Positions 58,069 to 64,000 of a DNA stretch of 64,000 nt are shown in pieces. The notes under the pieces were generated by a model that saw only the letters and a program-made list of their open reading frames with translations, searched no databases and was not told the origin of the DNA. Each line of letters opens with the position of its first letter. The first letter of the stretch is position 1. Origin of the DNA: Christensenella sp. (lineage in GTDB: Bacteria > Bacillota > Clostridia > Christensenellales > CAG-917). The position numbers and the translations under genes were made by a program. The stretch spans positions 124,001 to 188,000 of the forward strand of contig CP091723.1 in NCBI GenBank assembly GCA_022009775.1. Reading direction: 5' to 3'.

Positions 58069-58743
58069 TTATTGTTGCGGATACACTCTTTCGCCGAACA
58101 ACATTCTGCCGAGCCTAATCATATTCGAGCCGTGCGCAAGTGCGATTTGATAGTCCGCGCTCATTCCGCAAGACAGATACTCGATGTCAACATTGTCTTG
58201 CTTGATGAGTTTCGCTTGCTCGAAGATGCCACGCAGTTTGTCGCAAAGCGCGCCGAGTTGTTGCTCGTCTTTGTCAAGATTGGGCAGCACCGTCATCACG
58301 CCTTTTATGCGGATATGCGGATAAACTTTCATACTTTGTATGAACGCAAGCGCGTTTTCCGGTGAAACGCCGCCTTTGGATATTTCCGCGCCCATGTTGA
58401 TCTCGACGAGGCAATCCATGATTTTGCCGTGTTTTGCTGCCTGCTTTTCTATCTCTTTTGCAAGGTCGTCACGATCAAGAGAATGTATGAGTTCCACCTT
58501 GTCGACTATGTACTTGACCTTGTTGGTCTGCAATCTGCCGATAAAATGCCAACGATAGCGCGAGTCGTATTTTTCGAGAAGTTCCTGCACTCTGTTTTCA
58601 CCCAACACGAAATCGGGCGCAATGGTCATAAACTCGTCCACGACTTCTTTCGACTGCGTTTTGCTTGCCGCTATGAGTGTGACTTCTCTGCCGCAATTTT
58701 TCACGTCGTCACGCACTTTTTGCAAATTTCGAGTGAGTATCAT
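58069..58743 (-). CDS. yggS: PLP homeostasis protein, YggS/YlmE family
   Basis: Pyridoxal-phosphate-binding TIM-barrel protein (PLPBP). Motifs VTLIAASKTQ (Lys binding PLP), LGENRVQEL, WHFIGRLQTNKVKY, LVEINMGAEISKGGV, LSCGMSADYQIALAHGSNMIRLG. ATG 58743 is favoured over TTG 58755. Upstream of sepF. Confidence 0.95.
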   Translation of the reverse strand: MILTRNLQKVRDDVKNCGREVTLIAASKTQSKEVVDEFMTIAPDFVLGENRVQELLEKYDSRYRWHFIGRLQTNKVKYIVDKVELIHSLDRDDLAKEIEKQAAKHGKIMDCLVEINMGAEISKGGVSPENALAFIQSMKVYPHIRIKGVMTVLPNLDKDEQQLGALCDKLRGIFEQAKLIKQDNVDIEYLSCGMSADYQIALAHGSNMIRLGRMLFGERVYPQQ

Positions 58744-58751
58744 ATTCAAAG

Positions 58752-60445
58752 TCAATCCGCTTTCTGAACGATAAAGTCGCCCTTTACGTCGTCGAAAACG
58801 AGCATCTTTTTCTCTCCGTTTTGCTCGAACGTCACTTTGATGATTTCGGGCGCAATGTTTTCGGCAGAAATGATTTTGCCGTCAAACTTCTTGTATGCGT
58901 CAAGCAAAATCTCCATTTTTTCGCTGTCGTACTCGCCGATGTCGTCGCTTACGAACAACACGTCTCCAAACATGTGGTTCACCGTCGCAAGCAAGCGTTT
59001 TTGTTGCATCGTGTAGCCTGCCTTTTTCATGCCGCCGTCACGCAAGAAGAACACGTCGGGATCGTTTGCCCAAATCCTGCCGTTGAGATGACGACGATAC
59101 ACGCTGTTGACCATCGCCATTTTTGCGGAAATTATCTCCTGATTCGTTACTTTCACGTAGAATTTCTCTTTGAAAGTGTTTTCAACGTCGCAACTTATTC
59201 TGCACGCGTCAACCACGCCGAACGCAGGCGCAAGCGGAACTCCGCAACCGAGAATAATCTTGTCTCTGCAACATTCTCTTAAAAAGTCCATTGCTTCGCA
59301 CATAAGTTGACCGCGCGTTTTGTTGTTTCTTGGCTGAATTGCCGCAGCATACAGGAAGTCGAGTTTGACCATATCGAAGCCCCATTCGTCGAAAACTTTG
59401 TCGAAAAACGCTTTGATATATGTTCTAACTTCTTCTTTTTCAAAATCGAGCGCGTAAAATCCGCCCCACGCTATGCCGCTTATCACTTTTCTGCCGTGCT
59501 TGTCTCGGATAAGCCAGTCCGGATGTTCTTTTATGACGTTTGCGCCGAATTGCGCTGCAAACGGAGCGTACCAAAGCCCCGCTTTTAGACCTTGCGAATG
59601 AATTTTGTACACGATAGGTTTAAGCCCGTTCGGAAACTTCGTCTCGTCTATCGTCCAGTCGCCGACTTTCGTCTCGTATCCGTCGTCGATTTGGAAAATG
59701 TTTGCGGCGTCTCCAGCTCTTTTCAAGCCTTGAAGGTCTCGCAAAATAATCTCTTCGTTGATGTTTTGATAATAGTTATACCAGGACGTGTAACCTGCAA
59801 GATGCTCCACTCTGCCCGTGTTTTTCTTCGGATAAAGCGCAAAATACTCGTCGAAAGCCTTGTCATAAGTCCCTTGCACCCTGACGATGTCAAACAATTG
59901 ATATTCGCTTGCAATCGTCAACCCCTCGACGTCTTTCTTTGCGACGAACACGTTCTCTTTCATATCCGCATAAAACACCGTGTATCCCGTGCGCTCGTTG
60001 AGCGAACCGACAAGTTCCACCTTTTCGTCAATACGGAAATAGCAGTACGAAAAACCGTGATACAAATCTTTGCCGTATTCGCAAAAGAATAATCTCCGCT
60101 CGCTCCCGAAAACGTGCGCGCTATCGGAAGATTCGAAAGCGTACGCAAACCGTATTGAACGTCGCCTTTTTTATACTCTCTCGAACTCGTCCACGACTGA
60201 AAACCGTTTGCAAAAAAGCGTTCTTTGTTCTCGTAATAGTGGTCGTAAATGAGTTCTGCAAGCGTAACGTGCAACTCTTCGTGCGGATAAACAACGATTT
60301 TCACCGCATTTTCTCCGCCGTCGTCTTTGATGTCGAATTTGTCCGTTGAATATCCGTCTTTCACCTGCGAATATTCCACAGATTCTTCGGCGTATTTTCC
60401 GCCGACGACGTATCCGATTTTAAGGGTGTAGTCTTTCAAGTTCAT
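58752..60445 (-). CDS. GH36-like alpha-galactosidase (one frameshift)
   Basis: ~564-residue clan GH-D glycosidase. N-terminal beta-sandwich (~1-190), then the (beta/alpha)8 barrel with NIFQIDDGYETKVGDW, GLWYAPFAAQF, and the catalytic nucleophile region MVKLDFLYAAA; an acid/base Asp is probably in RISCDVENTF. The break is in A4 60083-60086; one added base gives GDYSFCEYGKDLYHGF. Shorter than typical GH36 (~700). Likely cytoplasmic, degrading alpha-galactosides or raffinose-type sugars; no transporter gene nearby. GGGGGAA precedes the ATG. Confidence 0.85.
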
Positions 60446-60583
60446 ATTGTTCCCCCGATATTAACTTATAAGATAATTTATTATAACAAACTTTCGCGCG
60501 AATGTAAAGATGACTTTTGCAAAATATGCATAGAAAGATTTCCCAAAAGTAAAAGCAAAAATTCGCAATTACAAAAGAAGCGT

Positions 60584-60655
60584 AAAAAAAATAAGTAGGC
60601 TCATTGACCCAAAGTCAATACCTTTGCCTACTTGCGTTGGATAAATCCAACGATG
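60584..60655 (-). ncRNA. Small RNA unit 1
   Basis: Promoter TTGACA (60681-60686), 17 bp, TATACT (60658-60663). Transcript of ~70 nt: 5' hairpin CGTTGGAT/ATCCAACG (60635-60652) and terminator stem AAGTAGGC/GCCTACTT (60593-60600/60626-60633), which encloses ATTGAC/GTCAAT, followed by T8. No ORF. Shares its promoter core with unit 3. Confidence 0.78.
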
Positions 60656-60703
60656 ATAGTATATGCAATCGTTTGATAATTGTCAAGCAAAAAACCGACG
60701 GAA

Positions 60704-60812
60704 CAAAAAAAGAAGAAGTAAAACTTCTTCTTCGCGTGCACTATCGGACAACGATTTGCTCCCGATAACACTATTTGCAGATAAACTACTACAAATAGGG
60801 GTGCGTACCTTG
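60704..60812 (-). ncRNA. Small RNA unit 2
   Basis: Promoter TTGACA (60842-60847), 18 bp, TAATAT (60818-60823). ~107-nt transcript starting ATGACAAGGTACGCA, then hairpins CTATTTG/CAAATAG (60771-60777/60792-60798), TATCGG/CCGATA (60742-60747/60762-60767) and terminator AAGAAGAAG/CTTCTTCTT (60710-60718/60724-60732) plus T7. Same layout as unit 4 with different stem sequences. Confidence 0.78.
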
Positions 60813-60904
60813 TCATCATATTACGCTAACGGCAGTTATGTTGTCAAGCGAAAATTCAAAACGTACACGGCAGAATCCGTGAATAATAAAAAAGTGGTGA
60901 TATT

Positions 60905-61188
60905 TTGAAAAAGCTTAATTATCGTGTAAGGCAAGAAGATTTGGTTTTGCTTAAAGACGGCATTGATTTTATGTCTTCGACAATAAAAGGTCGCGATTTT
61001 ATGGTCGTCCTGAATTGTCTTCACAACAGCTGTCAGCTATTGCAAAGAAAAAGGGCTATCACGGTTGGTGTTGGACTGGTGGGTACAATCAAAAGACCGG
61101 TGAGCAAATGGTTCGTTTTTATAAGACCAGATCAGCAGGCGGTGTAAAAGGCTCAAAAGCGAAATACAATCGTTTTTGGAATAAATAG
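60905..61188 (+). CDS. Small protein of unknown function (one frameshift)
   Basis: ~94 residues when the T4 run 60997-61000 is read as T5: MKKLNYRVRQEDLVLLKDGI..., then GRPELSSQQLSAIAKKKGYHGW and a basic aromatic end with FYKTRSAGGVKGSKAKYNRFWNK-like content. TTG start with GTGGTG upstream. No family recognised; the Trp/Tyr/Lys-rich C-terminus suggests nucleic-acid binding, an inference. The correction restores a single ORF, so it is probably a real gene. It lies divergent from unit 2 and convergent with unit 3. Confidence 0.45.
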
Positions 61189-61196
61189 TTTGGGCA

Positions 61197-61267
61197 AATA
61201 AAAAAATCAGCCCTGAGTGACCCTTCGATCTGTTCCGAACACGAAGTTCGGCATTGGCTGATTTCAA
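61197..61267 (-). ncRNA. Small RNA unit 3
   Basis: Promoter TTGACA (61295-61300), 17 bp, TATACT (61272-61277). ~70-nt transcript closed by AAATCAGCC/GGCTGATTT (61204-61212/61256-61264) with inner CCGAAC/GTTCGG (61235-61240/61246-61251), then T7. Contains GGGTCACTCAG, similar to GGGTCAATGAG in unit 1. Confidence 0.78.
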
Positions 61268-61339
61268 TAGTAGTATATGCAATCTTGTATAGATTGTCAA
61301 GCGAAAATTCAAAACTGACACGGTACATTTTAAGAATAA

Positions 61340-61435
61340 GAAAAACGGAGCAAATAATGCTCCGTGACGTGCGGTTGGTTACACATTGCTGTGCCAACAA
61401 TAAACAATCCAAACGGATTGAGTTGCACTACCTTG
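61340..61435 (-). ncRNA. Small RNA unit 4
   Basis: Promoter TTGACA (61465-61470), 18 bp, TAATAT (61441-61446). ~95-nt transcript starting ATGGCAAGGTAGTGCA, hairpins CAATCC/GGATTG and GTTGG/CCAAC, terminator CGGAGC/GCTCCG (61346-61351/61359-61364) plus T5. The promoter and first ~16 nt are nearly those of unit 2, the stems are different. Confidence 0.78.
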
Positions 61436-61528
61436 CCATCATATTACGCTAACGGCGGTTATGTTGTCAAGCGAAAATCAAAAACTGACACGGCAGAATC
61501 CGTGAATAAAACTATAAGGACAAATTAT

Positions 61529-61837
61529 ATGAAAAGAAAAACAAAATCAATCATTCTCATCGTGGCAATGACTCTTGCAATACTTCTTCTTGCAACGGCG
61601 GTCACTGCTACACTCACAAACAGTTTCAATAATTCCAACCCGTATGGTTGGCTTGAAAACTTTGACCGTATCAAGAAAGACACCGAATTGAACGGCTTTA
61701 AGTGTGCAAAGACTTTGAGTTGGACTTTGCAAAACTCATCAAGGGCGTGAAAGCAACCGAAGATAGGAAAATGTATCAGGTACGACAAAAAAGAATTCTT
61801 TGAAGATAAGCCGTTGCCGTGGAAATATCCAAAATGA
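61529..61837 (+). CDS. Small secreted or membrane-anchored protein (two frameshifts)
   Basis: MKRKTKSIILIVAMTLAILL begins a signal peptide or anchor, followed by TNSFNNSNPYGWLENFDRIKKDTELNGFKC. With one base added near 61714 and another shift near 61788 it continues KDFELDFAKLIKGVKATEDRKMYQ...FFEDKPLPWKYPK, ~102 residues, stop at 61837. AAGGA precedes the ATG at 61529. No known family. Lies between units 4 and 5; upstream word cacggcagaatccgtg (a small hairpin) is also found before the ORF at 60905. Confidence 0.45.
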
Positions 61838-61839
61838 GT

Positions 61840-61911
61840 ATAAAAAAGAAGCTCTCCGCAAAAGGTTTACTTTTGCAATGTCCACCGATATGGGTTTCTT
61901 GGCTTCTTTAT
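61840..61911 (-). ncRNA. Small RNA unit 5
   Basis: Promoter TTGACT (61939-61944), 17 bp, TATAAT (61916-61921). ~70-nt transcript closed by AAAGAAGC/GCTTCTTT (61845-61852/61902-61909), inner GCAAAAG/CTTTTGC, then T6. Contains TCGGTGGAC, shared with unit 6. Confidence 0.78.
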
Positions 61912-61992
61912 GCTGATTATATGAAAATGCTTTTGAATAGTCAAGCGAATTTATTAAAGTTGGTGAAAGGATAGCAAAAAGAAGAAAAAAGA

Positions 61993-62070
61993 TAATAAAA
62001 AAAGAAATGAGCGTCGTAAGATGTTAGTCCACCGAAGTCGCCAACAGAATTGGCGTATCCCATTTCTTGT
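61993..62070 (-). ncRNA. Small RNA unit 6
   Basis: Promoter TTGACT (62098-62103), 17 bp, TATAAT (62075-62080). ~75-nt transcript closed by AAGAAATG/CATTTCTT (62002-62009/62061-62068) with inner GCCA/TGGC, then T7. Contains TCGGTGGAC. Upstream of the -35 both units 5 and 6 have taataaattcg. Confidence 0.78.
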
Positions 62071-62218
62071 ATTTATTATATGAAAACGATTTTGAAAAGT
62101 CAAACGAATTTATTAAGGTTGGTGAAAGTATGGCAAAAAGATAAGTTAAAATTAACAATTAGTAATTGTGGGCGGGACACCCACACCCGAATAGTTGCCG
62201 CCATGACGGCTTTTGTTC

Positions 62219-62325
62219 GGATGAAGAACAAGGAAACACCCATCCGAAACAAAACCCAACGTACAAGCAGTACGTGATTTTGGAGCGGATGGGTGTTGAC
62301 GATGTTATTCGCTCAATAGCGCGCT
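62219..62325 (-). repeat. Structured palindromic element, copy B
   Basis: P2 ACACCCATCCG (62236-62246)/CGGATGGGTGT (62286-62296), P3 CAAAA/TTTTG, P4 ACGTAC/GTACGT with 5-nt loop, end hairpin CGCT-CAAT-AGCG. In gene sense its first bases encode the last residues and stop of ssb. An AT-rich and GGGACACCCACACCC word precede it at 62150-62190. Confidence 0.8.
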
Positions 62326-62916
62326 CACGGAGACTTCATACGCAACCCGCTCTTCCACCTCTCCGCTTTCGAGTTGTTTTTGATATATACGAGACTGGAT
62401 TCTGCCGTTCAGACGGATTTTGTCTCCGACAGAAAAAGTGGAAGCAAAGCGTGCGTTTCTGCCCCATGCGATTGCGGGAATGTAGTCGGATTTGTTGTAG
62501 GCACGATTGACGGCAATGAGCAAGTCGCAAATTTCGCGTTTGAAAGGCGTCGTGCGATACACGGGCGGTTTGCAAACGAAACCTTCGATTTCTATTGCGT
62601 TGGGGACTTGTTCGTCGTATTCGCAAAGTTCTCTGACAAAGACTTTTAGAACGAGTTTACTGTGATTTTCTATTACCTTATTATAACTGCGAAATTGCCC
62701 GATTAAACCAATTAGATTGCCGATTTCAAAACGATTTTCACCGATTATACGTTCGCTTATCGTGACAGGAACGAAGTCTTCCTGTCCCGAAAGCCGCTTG
62801 ACCGACACGGTGAAATCGTAGAATTTTTCGTCCATAATCTCGTGCGAAAATTCAAGTTCGCTTGCGATTTTACCGCTAAGGTACACTTTGTTGTTTTGCA
62901 TTTGTTCATAACTCAT
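62305..62916 (-). CDS. ssb: Single-stranded DNA-binding protein, two-OB clostridial type
   Basis: 203 residues with two OB-fold halves: MQNNKVYLSGKIASELEFSHE (~6-26) through FVRELCE, and IEIEGFVCKPPVYRTTPFKREICDLLIAVNRAYNKSDYIPAIAWGRNARFA (~115-165), a pattern common to a clostridial SSB-like family. It lacks the acidic DDDIPF tail of housekeeping SSB. It ends AYEVSVSALLSE; homologues usually stop soon after EVSVS, and the last codons fall within the structured repeat. AAAGGAG precedes the ATG. Confidence 0.85.
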   Translation of the reverse strand: MSYEQMQNNKVYLSGKIASELEFSHEIMDEKFYDFTVSVKRLSGQEDFVPVTISERIIGENRFEIGNLIGLIGQFRSYNKVIENHSKLVLKVFVRELCEYDEQVPNAIEIEGFVCKPPVYRTTPFKREICDLLIAVNRAYNKSDYIPAIAWGRNARFASTFSVGDKIRLNGRIQSRIYQKQLESGEVEERVAYEVSVSALLSE

Positions 62917-62932
62917 GATTTTTCTCCTTTAT

Positions 62933-63697
62933 TTATGCGTTTTTACGCTGTACGCCGTTGTTGTCGACGGTGTAGTTTTCCGTTGCGACGAGTTCTGAAA
63001 GCGTGACGAAACAGAACCCTTTTGCTCTCAATCCCGTCAAAATCATCGGTAAAACGTCAAGAACGTGGTCACTGTTGTTGTGGAAAAGCACTATATCTCC
63101 GCTTTTTGCCTTTGGCACTACCCTTTCGTATATTTGTTTTGCACTGAGTCCCTTCCAGTCGAGCGAGTCGATTGACCACTGCACGCCCACCATATTCAAA
63201 GATTCGAGCGACGTCATAAGTTTGTTGTCGTAATCTCCGAACGGAGCGCGGAAGTATACAGGAGTTTTGCCCGTCAACTCTTTCACTCTGTCGTTGACGT
63301 ATTCGATTTCGTTCTTTATCTCGTCTTCGCTGAGTTTCGGCATATTAAGGTGATTGCGCGAATGGTTGCCGATGTCAAATCCGGCATCTGCAATCGCTTT
63401 GGTTTCTTTCTCGAATTTGTCAATCCAGAATCCCACGAGAAAGAACGTGCCTTTTGCGTCGTTTTGCGCCATAATGTCGAGAATTCCCTGCGTTTTGTCG
63501 GCACCCCACGCCGCATCGAATGTAAGCGCGATGACTTTGTCTTCGGCCAACACCGAATAGACAGGAATTTTTCGCGTTGATTTCCCGAAATACACGCACG
63601 CACTGTCGGTCACTGCCACGCTTGACAAAAGTATCACTGCGACAAGAGCAATCGACACAATGCCGATCAAAGTCGCTTTTTTTACGGTTATAAACAC
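62933..63697 (-). CDS. pdaB: PdaB-like sporulation polysaccharide deacetylase
   Basis: 254-residue NodB-domain protein. N-terminal membrane anchor (ATLIGIVSIALVAVILLSSVAV), then IPVYSVLAEDKVIALTFDAAWGADKT, GTFFLVGFWIDKFEKE, IGNHSRNHLNMPKLS (metal His pair), VYFRAPFGDYD and DIVLFHNNSDHVLDVLP. The AAWG replacing the usual DDGP and the VGFW.DK string mark the PdaB/YbaN group, needed for spore cortex maintenance. GTG start. Confidence 0.9.
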   Translation of the reverse strand: MFITVKKATLIGIVSIALVAVILLSSVAVTDSACVYFGKSTRKIPVYSVLAEDKVIALTFDAAWGADKTQGILDIMAQNDAKGTFFLVGFWIDKFEKETKAIADAGFDIGNHSRNHLNMPKLSEDEIKNEIEYVNDRVKELTGKTPVYFRAPFGDYDNKLMTSLESLNMVGVQWSIDSLDWKGLSAKQIYERVVPKAKSGDIVLFHNNSDHVLDVLPMILTGLRAKGFCFVTLSELVATENYTVDNNGVQRKNA

Positions 63698-63860
63698 CTT
63701 GCACCCCGATTATATTCTTCGTGCGGACGAAAAATTTTGCTTATCCTGTCGTCAATCGTCGAAGTTTCGGCAATTTTGCGATAAACAAGCAAGCCGCACG
63801 CGCCTATGACAAAACATATTTTCGAAAGCAACGATTTATGCTAAAAGCAAACAATTGACT

Positions 63861-63883
63861 TATAAATTTTGCAATAGTATAAT
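63861..63883 (+). promoter_or_regulatory. Spacer and -10 of the leaderless promoter at the right edge
   Basis: TTGACT at 63855-63860, 17 bp, TATAAT at 63878-63883; the ATG at 63890 follows after 6 bases. Confidence 0.75.
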
Positions 63884-63889
63884 GAACGT

Positions 63890-64000
63890 ATGAAAAGAAT
63901 TGCCACACAAAAAAACGGATTTTTGAAAAGAGTCGCAATCAACGTGCCGTTCGTGCTGATGATTGCGTTGATGATTGCCCTGTTCGGCGGTGGTTTGCTA
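63890..64000 (+). CDS. Membrane protein, 5' end only
   Basis: Starts MKRIATQKNGFLKRVAIN, then a hydrophobic stretch (VPFVLMIALMIALFGGGLL) running off the window. Looks like an N-terminal anchor; family cannot be told. No ribosome site, consistent with a leaderless mRNA. Confidence 0.6.
   Translation, partial: MKRIATQKNGFLKRVAINVPFVLMIALMIALFGGGLL

Larger units (their letters stand above)
60446..62304. other. Accessory region with six small RNA units and two small ORFs
   Basis: A 1.86-kb stretch between the GH36 gene and ssb. It consists of six minus-strand promoter-RNA-terminator units, two frame-damaged plus-strand ORFs, duplicated words such as attacgctaacggc and cacggcagaatccgtgaataa, and copy B of the palindrome at its right end. 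No integrase, transposase or CRISPR repeats seen. Confidence 0.7.

Noticed and set aside
61220..61260. Plus-strand resemblance to the CCGAACACxGAAGTT word of 5S rRNA
   Set aside because: Only ~17 bases match, the rest of 5S is absent, and the segment is the inner hairpin of minus-strand RNA unit 3.
60584..62103. Type I toxin-antitoxin system with antisense RNAs
   Set aside because: The RNA units lie beside, not opposite, the small ORFs, and the ORF products are larger than typical type I toxins; the idea remains only a poss­ible analogy.
28559..62325. CRISPR array or IS-type inverted terminal repeats as explanation of the palindromes
   Set aside because: Copies are far apart without regular spacers, and the outer ends are not constant perfect terminal repeats flanking a transposase gene.

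Overview
The window looks like part of the chromosome of a spore-forming, Gram-positive Clostridia-type bacterium; I cannot place it below class. The evidence is three sporulation sigma factors (sigma-K tail, sigma-G, sigma-E), SpoIIGA, a YlmC/YmxH protein, a SpoVD-like penicillin-binding protein, a PdaB-like deacetylase and HrcA/CIRCE heat-shock control.

Layout. 0-6 kb: sigK 3' end, mgtE magnesium channel with a leader ORF, nrdR, ylmC, sigG, sigE, spoIIGA. 6-20 kb: a division and wall (dcw) cluster on the minus strand, transcribed mraZ-rsmH-(ftsL position)-spoVD/pbp-murE-mraY-murD-ftsW-murA-ftsA-ftsZ and then spoIIGA-sigE-sigG. Many junctions are 4-bp ATGA overlaps. murF, murG and ftsQ/divIB are not at their usual places. 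20-28 kb: a cysteine-rich coat-like protein, a phosphoesterase, engB, clpX-clpP-tig and rqcH. 28-43 kb: PAP2 phosphatase, a probable 6S RNA, an M29 aminopeptidase, an Fe-S flavin oxidoreductase, tRNA-Glu with decayed duplicated flanks, an ArsR/HMA/P-type ATPase metal-export operon and a ~1,500-residue surface protein with two phosphoesterase domains. 43-53 kb: hinT, mtaB-rsmE-prmA-dnaJ-dnaK-grpE-hrcA behind a CIRCE operator, a TIGR04076-type protein and tRNA-Thr. 53-64 kb: methyltransferase, ABC exporter, rluD-like, lspA, sepF, yggS, a GH36-like glycosidase, an accessory region of small RNAs, ssb and pdaB.

Two unexplained nucleic-acid systems stand out. (1) At 60.58-62.10 kb six consecutive minus-strand units each carry a near-consensus sigma-A promoter (TTGACA/T, 17-18 bp, TATACT/TAATAT/TATAAT), a 65-110-nt folded transcript and a U-tract terminator, with two small plus-strand ORFs between them. 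(2) A dispersed ~105-bp imperfect palindrome occurs five times. Its sequence differs between copies, but four helices are kept by compensatory changes, and four of the five copies sit at or within about 14 bp of the stop codon of a minus-strand gene.

At least sixteen single-base frameshifts, mostly in homopolymers, break otherwise intact housekeeping genes (murE, murD, ftsW, spoVD, tig, mtaB and others). They are best read as sequence errors, so I annotate these genes as full-length CDS with the likely frameshift positions noted.
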